From positions 1 through 64,000 of the forward strand of contig NZ_JAATIT010000004.1 of NCBI RefSeq assembly GCF_011926545.1: a stretch of DNA of 64,000 bases. Reading direction: 5' to 3'. The notes below the pieces were generated by a model. It saw nothing but the letters and a program-made list of their open reading frames with translations. It did not search any database and was not told the DNA's origin. Position numbers and translations under genes: made by a program. Shown piece by piece: positions 18,349 through 29,958 of this stretch. The stretch is from Sphingopyxis italica (GTDB taxonomy: Bacteria > Pseudomonadota > Alphaproteobacteria > Sphingomonadales > Sphingomonadaceae). The first letter of the stretch is position 1. Each line of letters opens with the position of its first letter.

Positions 18349-18866
18349 GCGCCCGCCTCCTGTCCGCCAGTGGCGCCTTGGGTGCGGCCGATTTCCTTCA
18401 GCTGCCGCTCCATCGCCATCTCGTCGATGCTTTTGTGCGGGAGCGCGAGAAAGAGCGCGATGCGGTTCGAAAGATAATGGAGCGCATGTTCGAAAGCCTC
18501 GCGCTGGCCGGGGCCTTCGACCGCGGCGGGATCCTCGATCCCCCAATGCGCGTTCTTCGGCTTGCCCGGCCAGATCGGGCAGGTCTCGCCGGCGGCATTG
18601 TCGCAGACGGTGAAGATGAAATCGAAGACCGGGGCATCGGGGCCGGAAAACTCGTCCCAGCTCTTCGAGCGAAGGCCCTCGGTCTCGAAGCCAAGTTCGC
18701 CGAGAAGCGCGAGAGCCTGCGGATGGACCTCGCCTTTGGGGAAGCTGCCCGCGCTGTAGGCGCGGAATCGTCCTTTGCCGTCGCGGTTCAGCAAGGCCTC
18801 GGCAAGGATCGAACGGGCGCTGTTGCCGGTGCATAGGAACAGCACGCTATAAATCTTGTCGGTCAT
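18345..18866 (-). CDS. arsC: arsenate reductase, low-molecular-weight phosphatase type
   Basis: A 173-residue LMW-PTP-fold arsenate reductase. It has the P-loop FLCTGNSARS with catalytic C12 and a second cysteine pair C88 and C95 in CDNAAGETC, the seven-residue spacing seen in thioredoxin-coupled ArsC (C82/C89 in the staphylococcal enzyme, from memory). A late region of about 40 residues (from EHALHYLSNR) extends beyond the minimal fold. It follows arsR by 30 bases and overlaps the next gene by four. Confidence 0.9.
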   Translation of the reverse strand: MTDKIYSVLFLCTGNSARSILAEALLNRDGKGRFRAYSAGSFPKGEVHPQALALLGELGFETEGLRSKSWDEFSGPDAPVFDFIFTVCDNAAGETCPIWPGKPKNAHWGIEDPAAVEGPGQREAFEHALHYLSNRIALFLALPHKSIDEMAMERQLKEIGRTQGATGGQEAGA

Positions 18867-18896
18867 CGAAAATCTCCTTCGGTGCGGTCGCGGCGT

Positions 18897-19226
18897 TCAG
18901 CAGCAGGCAAGTTCGGCGAGGAGGGGCTCGCAGAGTTCGGCGCGGCCCAGACAGCAATCCTTCGCCAGAAAGAGCATCAGCTCTCTGAGCGTGTCGATGT
19001 CGGCTCGCTGTATTTGCTGCCGGCCCAGCTTTTCTGATTTTACGAGACCGGTCTTGACCAGTACAGCGAGATGGGTCGAGAAAGTGCTTTGCGTGAGACC
19101 CGATGCGTCGACAAGCTCCCCCGTCGACAGGCCTTCCGGCTCATGCCGGACGAGCAAACGGAAGGCCTCGAGACGCGTCGGATGAGCGAGGGCGGCGAGA
19201 GCGGGAAGCGCGGTGTCAACGTTCAT
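18897..19226 (-). CDS. arsR: ArsR-family arsenic-responsive repressor
   Basis: Winged-helix repressor of 109 residues (HPTRLEAFRLLVRHEP, recognition helix QSTFSTHLAVLVKTG). It lacks the ELCVCDL site of E. coli ArsR. Instead cysteines cluster at the C-terminus: C91, C92, C99, C108 and C109. That resembles the separately evolved As(III) site of the Acidithiobacillus-type ArsR. It is first gene of the ars operon; its start lies at the predicted transcription start, suggesting a leaderless message. Confidence 0.9.
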   Translation of the reverse strand: MNVDTALPALAALAHPTRLEAFRLLVRHEPEGLSTGELVDASGLTQSTFSTHLAVLVKTGLVKSEKLGRQQIQRADIDTLRELMLFLAKDCCLGRAELCEPLLAELACC

Positions 19227-19227
19227 T

Positions 19228-19271
19228 CATCGGAATTATCCGATGTGTTTCATTCTGTCAAATCACATCGG
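19228..19271 (-). promoter_or_regulatory. arsR operon promoter with overlapping operators
   Basis: On the minus strand a near-consensus promoter is visible: -35 TTGACA (19261-19256), 17-base spacer, -10 TAATTC (19238-19233). An inverted repeat CCGATGTG (19240-19247) / CACATCGG (19264-19271) brackets the -35 box. A second one, CATCGGAAT / TATCCGATG (19228-19245), covers the -10 box. Both share the half-site CATCGG, as expected for an ArsR dimer. The start point would fall at or one base before the arsR ATG. Confidence 0.75.
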
Positions 19272-19281
19272 AAAAACCCGA

Positions 19282-19878
19282 TTAGACGGGCGACTTTTTA
19301 GTCTCGGCGCGAGCATCGCGAAGAATTTCGATGCCGCCCTTGATCGCGATCAGCGCAGTCGCAAATCCAACCAGAAGGTCCGGCCAGTTCGTACCGAGCC
19401 ACCAGACGAGGACACCCGCGATGAGGATGCCGCCGTTCGAGATGAAGTCATTGTAGCTGAAGGTTGTCGCGGCTCTGAGGTTGACGTCCGGATCCTGAAT
19501 GCGCTGCAAGAGCTTCAGACAAGCATAGTTCACCACCGCAGCGACGGCCGACATGATCATCATCGTCGGACCGATCGGTTCGCTGCCTTCGAAATAACGG
19601 CGTCCCACATCGAACAGGACGCCGGCTGCGAAGACCAGCAGCATGACGCCCGATGCCGTTGCAGCACGGGTTTTCCATTTCAGGCCATGGCTGAGCGCAA
19701 CTAGGCTCAACGCATAAACCGCGGCGTCGGACAGATTGTCGAGCCCGTTGGCGATGAGCGCGCTCGAATCGCCGAGCGCGCCGGTTACAAGGAAGGCGAT
19801 CGCGATCGCGGCGTTCAGGACGAGAACGATCTGGAGCGTTCGCTTTTCGCGTTCGCTCCCGGATGCTTTTTCTTTCAT
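19282..19878 (-). CDS. short cation diffusion facilitator family transporter
   Basis: A 198-residue membrane protein with about six hydrophobic segments and the acidic metal-site motifs of CDF exporters (DNLSDAAVY in the second segment, SYNDFISNGG in the fifth). It lacks the cytoplasmic C-terminal domain of classical CzcD/FieF proteins, so it belongs to a short subgroup. Likely exports Zn, Cd or Co into the periplasm. The ATG at 19878 has GAGGAGC upstream. It sits between the terminator of the czc operon and the ars promoter. Confidence 0.78.
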   Translation of the reverse strand: MKEKASGSEREKRTLQIVLVLNAAIAIAFLVTGALGDSSALIANGLDNLSDAAVYALSLVALSHGLKWKTRAATASGVMLLVFAAGVLFDVGRRYFEGSEPIGPTMMIMSAVAAVVNYACLKLLQRIQDPDVNLRAATTFSYNDFISNGGILIAGVLVWWLGTNWPDLLVGFATALIAIKGGIEILRDARAETKKSPV

Positions 19879-19911
19879 TGCAAGCTCCTCAATCCTCACC
19901 ATCCCTAAAAG

Positions 19912-19939
19912 GAGGCGGAACCCGCTTGGGTTCCGCCTC
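19912..19939 (-). terminator. Rho-independent terminator after czcA
   Basis: Perfect 12-bp stem (GAGGCGGAACCC at 19912-19923, complement at 19928-19939) with a four-base loop, followed on the minus strand by CTTTTAGG. It closes the minus-strand czcCBA operon and separates it from the CDF and ars genes. Confidence 0.8.
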
Positions 19940-19994
19940 AGTCAGCACTCCCGGTTGCCGCCGACAGGGGGAATGGCGGCCATCCGGGAGGGTC

Positions 19995-24432
<4,438 letters not shown>

Positions 24433-24436
<4 letters not shown>

Positions 24437-25668
24437 GGAATATTCTCCGCAAGGGGAGCCGCATCGAAGCGGCCGGTCAGGCGATCGATCTCCGCGAGCA
24501 AATCGCGGTAGCGCGTCATGGCCTCGGCCCACTGACCCTGGATCTGGATGATGACGTCGGCGGCATCCTGCACATCGGCGAACAGGAACCCGCCGCGGGC
24601 ATAGCCTTCGCGCACCTGACCGAGCGTCTTGACCGCTTTGGGATAGACGTCGTTCATGATGCCCTCGGCCCGAACCCTAGCGGCGTCGGCGTCGGCGCGA
24701 AGCGTGGCGAGGCGCCGCAGCCGCTCGAGCCGGCTTGCTTCCGACTGATACTCGAGTTGGCGCCGTTCGGCCTGCGCCCGGGCGATATTGCCCTGGTTGC
24801 GGTCGAACCGTCCGAGCGGGATCGAGATGCCGCCGAGAACGGCGACATCGTTGGTCTCGCGAAGAAAGCGCGTGCCGCCCGAGACCGTATAGTCCTGGTG
24901 CGCACGGCTCTGCTCGACGACGACCTGCGCGCGGGCCCGGTCGACGGCGGCGTCGAAGACCGCCGCGTCGGCTTCGGCGAGCGGCGGATCGCGCGGATCG
25001 GGTTTCTCGATCCCCTCGGCGATAACGAGGCTGTCAGGCGTGCCGCCCCAGAAGGAGGTGAGCAATGCGCGTGCGGACTGCCGCTTCGCCTGGGCTTCCT
25101 TCAGTGCCAGTTCGGCTTCGAGAATGCGGGCATCGGCGCGCGTCTCGACGAACAGAGGATCCTTGTAGCCGCGCACGCGGCGTATGGCCTCGGTGCGCAT
25201 CTCCTTTTCGAGTTTTACGCGATCCTCTGCGATCCAGACCATCTGCTCGGCGATCTGGACGTCAATATAGGCGCGCTGCACTTCCTGGGCGATGTCGAGC
25301 CGGACGAGCCGCCACTGCGCCTCGGCGAGAACGACGCCGCGCTCGGCAAGTGCCATCCGCGCCTCGCGCTTGCCCCCGCGTTCAAGCGGCTGCGAATAGG
25401 TGACGGTGAGTTCCGATTGCCGGAACAGGCCGTAGCTGCCCGTTCCGACGCCATTGTCCATGTCGACCGATATGGTCGGATTGGGACGGACGCGAGCTTG
25501 CAGCTGGTCGGCGCGCGCAGCGTCGACCCCCGCTTCGCCCGCTCTAAGCTCGGGCGATGCAGCGATGGCCCGCTCGACCGCCTGGTCGAGCGTTAGCGGC
25601 TGGGCCCAAACGGACCCCGCCACCAGCGCAGCCCCGGCCAACAGGGCGGCGCGCATATGGATATGCAT
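24433..25668 (-). CDS. czcC: CzcC outer-membrane channel (TolC family)
   Basis: Outer-membrane factor of 411 residues with a signal peptide (RAALLAGAALVAGSVWAQ) and two repeats of long amphipathic helices (second starting near AEADAAVFDAAVDRARAQV). The family motif NPTISVDMDN lies near residue 65. An alternative ATG four codons downstream (25656) is possible. It is the first pump gene of the minus-strand operon, preceded by a small His-rich secreted protein. Confidence 0.88.
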
Positions 25669-25733
25669 GAATGATCACTCCTGAACGGTTCGACTGAGCG
25701 CAGGCCGAAAAGGGGCCGCGCGGCAGGCGTCGT

Positions 25734-26072
25734 TCAGGCGAGGGGAGGGTTCAGGGGAGGTGCGAGCGCGCGCGAAGCGAGGCGCGTCGCGGGCAGCGCA
25801 AAGTGCAGGCCGCCGGAAAAACAGGACAGATCGTCATGACCCGAAAGGGCCTGATCGGATGCGACCGGGCAATTATGGTGGCTGCCGTGAAGATCGGCGT
25901 CCTGCTGACCTTCTTGCGTGTCCCTGTCCGACGCATGGCCAGGTTCCACATGGTGGGACAGATGCGAATCGGTCGCGTGGTGCGTCATGCCCGCCATCGC
26001 CGGCGCAGCATTGTGGAGCCCGCTGAGCAGCAGGATGAACACAAGCAACAGGCGAAGGGGGGCGCCGGACAT
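25734..26072 (-). CDS. small His-rich secreted protein of the czc operon
   Basis: A 112-residue protein with a signal peptide (RLLLVFILLLSGLHNAAPAM) and a mature part rich in His and Asp (HHATDSHLSHH, HGSHHNC, GHDDLSC) with two cysteines. No domain is recognised with certainty. The position just before czcC and the metal-ligand composition suggest a periplasmic metal-binding or sensing role. A different small secreted protein precedes the plus-strand czcC too. The ATG at 26072 is chosen because it places the signal peptide first. Confidence 0.65.
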   Translation of the reverse strand: MSGAPLRLLLVFILLLSGLHNAAPAMAGMTHHATDSHLSHHVEPGHASDRDTQEGQQDADLHGSHHNCPVASDQALSGHDDLSCFSGGLHFALPATRLASRALAPPLNPPLA

Positions 26073-26121
26073 GGCCGCGCCCCTAACAGCGAATGACCTG
26101 TTCCGGAAGTCCAAAACCGGA

Positions 26122-26526
26122 TCAATCAGTTCGCGCAGCGCCGCTCTCCGTCGATCGGGCCGTTTCGATCAGCGCTTCCAGGGCGTTCGGCATCGGCATC
26201 GGCTCGAAGGCGCTCACCCGCGCGCGGCCATTATTCCCTGCGGGGAGGCGGCCGGTCAGCGAACCAAGCGGGACGAGCAGGAACCGCATCGCCTGACCGG
26301 CAGCCTCACGGGCATCTCCGAGCTCGATCGCATAGCGAAGCATGTGCCAGTGGGAGGCGAGATGCGCGCCCATATAGGGCTGGCTCAAAATATGTTCCCA
26401 TTCGAGCGCCTGCCACGCCGCCGCTTCATCTCCGATTCGGCGTGATTCGCAAAACAGGCGATATTGATCGCGCAGCAGCGGCTCGATGACGGCCTTGCTC
26501 ACGGGTTTTGCTGTCGGCGGCACCAT
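26122..26526 (-). CDS. DUF3703-type protein
   Basis: A 134-residue cytoplasmic protein without signal peptide or membrane segment. The central part AWQALEWEHILSQPYMGAH with HWHMLRYAIE matches my memory of DUF3703, a family of unknown function often found with metal-efflux genes. Conserved His, Trp and Glu residues might bind metal, but that is a guess. It starts 30 bases from the CadR-type operator, with a GGGGAAGAGG ribosome binding site directly before the ATG, and is first in the minus-strand operon. Confidence 0.7.
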   Translation of the reverse strand: MVPPTAKPVSKAVIEPLLRDQYRLFCESRRIGDEAAAWQALEWEHILSQPYMGAHLASHWHMLRYAIELGDAREAAGQAMRFLLVPLGSLTGRLPAGNNGRARVSAFEPMPMPNALEALIETARSTESGAARTD

Positions 26527-26561
26527 CCTCTTCCCCTTTTTTGTCCACCGAAGGCTTTTGC

Positions 26562-26582
26562 ACCCTGTAGTAGATACAGGGT
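26562..26582 (-). promoter_or_regulatory. MerR-family (CadR/PbrR-like) operator
   Basis: Perfect 8-bp inverted repeat ACCCTGTA-GTAGA-TACAGGGT. On the minus strand it is preceded by TTGACC (-35, 26586-26581, overlapping the repeat) and followed after 19 bases by CAAAAG, the long spacing used by MerR-type activators. The half-site matches operators known for Cd/Pb/Zn-sensing MerR proteins. It would drive DUF3703, the His-rich protein and czcCBA. Confidence 0.72.
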
Positions 26583-26940
26583 CAAGCCCTGATGTTCCGG
26601 CAGGACGCTGTGCCGCTCGGCTTCCGATTTACCCTCTCGTCTCACGGCAAGCATATCGCTCGAATGTCGTCCCGAACAAAGGGGGCGGAAGCCAATAGCG
26701 AAGCGATAGAAATAAGAGCAAAAGACGATCATAGAATTATTGTGCTTAACGCGCGATTGTTCGGCGGATATCCTGTTTCTTTAGACGCTTCCGCAAATAT
26801 AGAGGGGCAAGATGCACTGCTCCCTTACCGCCATGAGATAATATTACGGAGCCGGTTCGGGGGCTCGAAGAGTGCCGCCGAAGTTGATTGAAAATCTTCT
26901 ACTTTTCACCGCGCCGTTTCGATGCTAGGGGCCGGTTTCA
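26583..26940. other. divergent intergenic region between two czc operons
   Basis: About 360 bases, less GC-rich than the genes on either side. A 99-codon plus-strand frame (26592-26891) shows no signal peptide, no motif and no ribosome binding site, and I do not call it a gene. The right half must contain the promoter of the plus-strand czc operon, but no convincing -35/-10 pair or operator palindrome is visible. Confidence 0.5.
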
Positions 26941-27303
26941 ATGCGACGGGTGATCCTCTTCCTCCTGACCCTTCTCCTTGCATCCGGAACGGTTGCGGGG
27001 TCGCTCGCACATGCGACCGAGGATCGAGCCGAGGCGAGCCTTTTTGTCGCGGCGATCGAAGCCGGCTGCGTTTCCGCACCGGCGATCGAAAGCGCCGAAG
27101 TCGACAAGAAAAAATCCTCTCCCGGCGAAAAGCAGCAGGTGCCCGCCGCCGCTCATGGTTGCCACGGCCACCATTCGGGCGTCCCGGCGGAAACGCTGTC
27201 GGCAGCGACCGAAACGCCTGCCCCTGAAGCGCATACGCGCATCCTGACGGCCGCCTTGCCGCCCGTCGCCTATATCGGGACGTTCCGCCCTCCAATCGCC
27301 TGA
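26941..27303 (+). CDS. small secreted protein upstream of second czcC
   Basis: A 120-residue protein with a clear signal peptide (RRVILFLLTLLLASGTVAGS) and a mature part with a His/Cys patch (HGCHGHHSG at about residues 72-80). No family is recognised. It occupies the same position relative to czcC as the His-rich protein of the opposite operon, although the two sequences are not obviously homologous. A periplasmic metal-binding role is an inference from composition and place. Confidence 0.6.
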   Translation: MRRVILFLLTLLLASGTVAGSLAHATEDRAEASLFVAAIEAGCVSAPAIESAEVDKKKSSPGEKQQVPAAAHGCHGHHSGVPAETLSAATETPAPEAHTRILTAALPPVAYIGTFRPPIA

Positions 27304-27368
27304 CGCTCTAGGTCTGCGCGCGCCCTTCGCGTGCGCTTCTCCCTGGAAACGTCAGGAGTCTCTTTTTC

Positions 27369-28676
27369 ATGAAATCCATAGTTGTCGCCGCGAGTCTCGT
27401 GGCGCTCGTTGCAGGCGCAAATTCCGCGCCCGCCGCTGCCCAGTCGGCAGCGTCGGAGCTAGTGGGACCGCCTTCTTCCGCAGGCGAGGCCGTGCGTACC
27501 GGCCCGCTTCCCGCTCGATTGTCCCTCGCGCAGGCGATGGAGGAAGCCGACGCGCGCTCGCCGCGCGTGGTTGCCGCCGAAGCCGAAGTGGAGGCCGCTC
27601 GCGGTCGCCAGCGTCAGGCGGGCTATCGCTACAATCCGACGCTCAATGTCGATGTCGAGAATTTCGCGGGAACCGGTCCCTATTCGGGCCTGAACGGTCT
27701 CGAAACGACGGTGTCGGTCAATCAGCGTCTCGATGTCGGGGGCCGGCGCCGTGCGCGCATGACGCTCGCCGACGCCGAGTTTCTCGCCGCGCAATATCGG
27801 CTCGAAATTGCCCGTGCGGATCTCGCGCTAGAGGTTCGCAACCAGTTCGCGACCGCGCTCGCGGCCCGCGACAGTCTGGCGCTCGCGCGCGAGAATGAAG
27901 TGCGTGCCCGCGAACTCGTCCGCGTGGCACAGGCCATGGTCGATACCGGCAACGAGCCGCCGCTCCGCGCGTTCCGCGCCAATGCGGCTCTCGTTCAGGC
28001 CACCGCCGAGCTACGCACAGCCGAGGCCGAAGAAAAAACCGCCCGGCGTTCGCTCGCGGCGCTCCTCGGAAGCTCGGTCCCGCCTGCCGAGTTGATGGAA
28101 GGCGATATGTGGGTGGCACCGGAGACGGTGGACTCGCTCGCGACGCTCGACGTTCGCTTGGCAGAAACCGAGAAGCTGATTGCCGAAGCGCGGCTCCAGG
28201 GGCAGCGCGCCGATGGCCGGCTCGATCCGTCGGTCGGCTTCGGGGTGCGTCAACTTCGCGACACCGGCGATCGCGCATTGATCGCCAATGTTTCCGTGCC
28301 GCTCCCCGTCTTCGACCGCAACCGCGGCAACATCTCGGCGGCCAAGTCCGATGTCGCCGCCGCCATTGCGCGGCGCGAGAATGCAGTGGTCAATGCTCAG
28401 GCGGAGATCGCCAATGCGCAGGCCGAACTCGAAGCCGCAGAGGCCCGCCTCGCGGCGCTTGAGGGCAGCGGCATCGAGCAGGCGCGCGAAGGTGTCCGGC
28501 TCGCCGAGCTCAGCTACCGCGCCGGCAAGTCCTCGCTCGTCGAATATATCGACGCGCAGCAGGCCTATGCGGCGACGCAGGCCGAGCTGATCGCGGCGCG
28601 GCAGGCCCGGGCCGAAGCTCGCGCCATCCTCTCGCGCCAGGCAGCCGCCGACGGCGACGCGGATCATCAGCCATGA
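27369..28676 (+). CDS. czcC: CzcC outer-membrane channel (TolC family), second system
   Basis: Outer-membrane factor of 435 residues with a signal peptide (VVAASLVALVAGANSAPAAAQ). Two TolC-type helical repeats are visible; the motif RYNPTLNVDVENFAGTG parallels NPTISVDMDN of the other CzcC. A ribosome binding site (AGGAG) lies about ten bases before the ATG. It is part of a long plus-strand operon for Co/Zn/Cd export. Confidence 0.9.
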   Translation: MKSIVVAASLVALVAGANSAPAAAQSAASELVGPPSSAGEAVRTGPLPARLSLAQAMEEADARSPRVVAAEAEVEAARGRQRQAGYRYNPTLNVDVENFAGTGPYSGLNGLETTVSVNQRLDVGGRRRARMTLADAEFLAAQYRLEIARADLALEVRNQFATALAARDSLALARENEVRARELVRVAQAMVDTGNEPPLRAFRANAALVQATAELRTAEAEEKTARRSLAALLGSSVPPAELMEGDMWVAPETVDSLATLDVRLAETEKLIAEARLQGQRADGRLDPSVGFGVRQLRDTGDRALIANVSVPLPVFDRNRGNISAAKSDVAAAIARRENAVVNAQAEIANAQAELEAAEARLAALEGSGIEQAREGVRLAELSYRAGKSSLVEYIDAQQAYAATQAELIAARQARAEARAILSRQAAADGDADHQP

Positions 28677-28785
28677 GCGCGCCGAGCCTTCCAGTGGACG
28701 GGGGCGCGTTCGCCGCCGTTCTTCCAAGTCAACAGGGGTGCGCCGCCGGTCGGCGCGCGAACCGCATCAACAGCGGAGATAGAAT

Positions 28786-29955
28786 ATGATCACCAAGGAC
28801 AAGCGTCTCCTCGGCACTGTCGCGGGCGCCATGATACTCGCCGCCGTCACGGGCTTCGGCGTCGCACGCTGCAGCGCCGACCCGGCCGCCGCGCCGACTG
28901 CAGAAGGCGATAAGGAAGCGGCGAGCGAAGCCCTTCCGAGCAGCCTCGCCATCACGCCCGAAGCGATCAAGGCCGCCAAGATCGGCGTCGAGACGATCGG
29001 CGCCGGCGGACTCGGTTCGGAAATCATCTCGCAAGCGACCGTCACCGCCGCGCCGAGCGGCGAGGCCATCGTCACCGCCCGCGCGGGCGGCGCCGTCACC
29101 CGTCTCTTCAAGCGGCTCGGCGATCCGGTCAGCGCCGGTGAGACGATCGCGATCGTGCAAAGCCGCGACGCCGCCCAGATTGCGGCCGAACGGATTGCCG
29201 CCGATGCGCGCTCGACGCTCGCGCAGAAAAATCTCCACCGCGAGAAGACTCTGTTCGACCAGAAGGTGTCGGCGCGGGTCGATTATGAGCAGGCGCAAGC
29301 CGAAGCCGCGGCCGCCGCGGCCGAAGCGCAACGCGCGCGTGCGGCAGCGAGCGCCGCGCAGGTCACGCGCGATGGCAGCAGCGTCATCGTGGCAAGCCCG
29401 ATCTCGGGACGGATTACGGCCGAGAACGCCAGCCTTGGCGCCTTCGTCCAGCCCGAAACCGAATTGTTCCGCGTTGCCGATCCGAGCAAGGTGCAGATCG
29501 AGGCCGCAGTCGGCCCGGCCGATGCACAGCGGCTCTCGCCCGGAGACCGTGCGATCATCGAACTTCCCGACGGCCGGACGATCGATGCCCGTGTGCGGGC
29601 TGTGACCCCCGGCCTGTCGGGCGACACACGCTCGGCAACCGCCGTACTCGATGTGACCGGTGCGCTGCAGCCGGGCCTTGCGGTCCGGGTGCGTCTGCTC
29701 CCGAGCCGCGGCGCCGAAACCGGTGGGCCGGTACGGATCGTGATCGCTGACGAAGCCCTCCAGACGCTCGAAGGCCGCGACGTGGTCTTCGTCCGCACGA
29801 AGGAAGGATTCCGTGCGCAGACGGTAACCGTCGGCCAGCGCAGTGCAGGCCGCGTCGAAATCCTCTCTGGGCTGAAGCCCGGCCAGATCGTCGCGACCAA
29901 GAACGCTTTCCTGCTCAAGGCCGAACTCGGCAAGGGCGCGGGCGAGGAGGAATAA
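28786..29955 (+). CDS. czcB: CzcB periplasmic adaptor, second system
   Basis: Membrane-fusion protein of 389 residues with an N-terminal hydrophobic anchor (VAGAMILAAVTGFGVARC; the Cys may carry lipid). A long Ala/Glu-rich coiled-coil hairpin (residues 140-200, e.g. QAEAAAAAAEAQRARAAAS), lipoyl-type halves and a beta-barrel region follow. Unlike the CzcB of the other operon it lacks the His/Glu-rich N-terminal segment, so the two systems may differ in metal preference. The stop is three bases before the czcA start. Confidence 0.88.
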   Translation: MITKDKRLLGTVAGAMILAAVTGFGVARCSADPAAAPTAEGDKEAASEALPSSLAITPEAIKAAKIGVETIGAGGLGSEIISQATVTAAPSGEAIVTARAGGAVTRLFKRLGDPVSAGETIAIVQSRDAAQIAAERIAADARSTLAQKNLHREKTLFDQKVSARVDYEQAQAEAAAAAAEAQRARAAASAAQVTRDGSSVIVASPISGRITAENASLGAFVQPETELFRVADPSKVQIEAAVGPADAQRLSPGDRAIIELPDGRTIDARVRAVTPGLSGDTRSATAVLDVTGALQPGLAVRVRLLPSRGAETGGPVRIVIADEALQTLEGRDVVFVRTKEGFRAQTVTVGQRSAGRVEILSGLKPGQIVATKNAFLLKAELGKGAGEEE

Positions 29956-29958
29956 ACC

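Noticed and set aside
17917..18834. Grx-type ArsC read as a 305-residue fusion
   Set aside because: The upstream part is the LMW arsenate reductase gene in the wrong frame.
26592..26891. 99-codon plus-strand frame between the czc operons
   Set aside because: No ribosome binding site, signal or motif; it crosses the likely regulatory region of the plus-strand operon.
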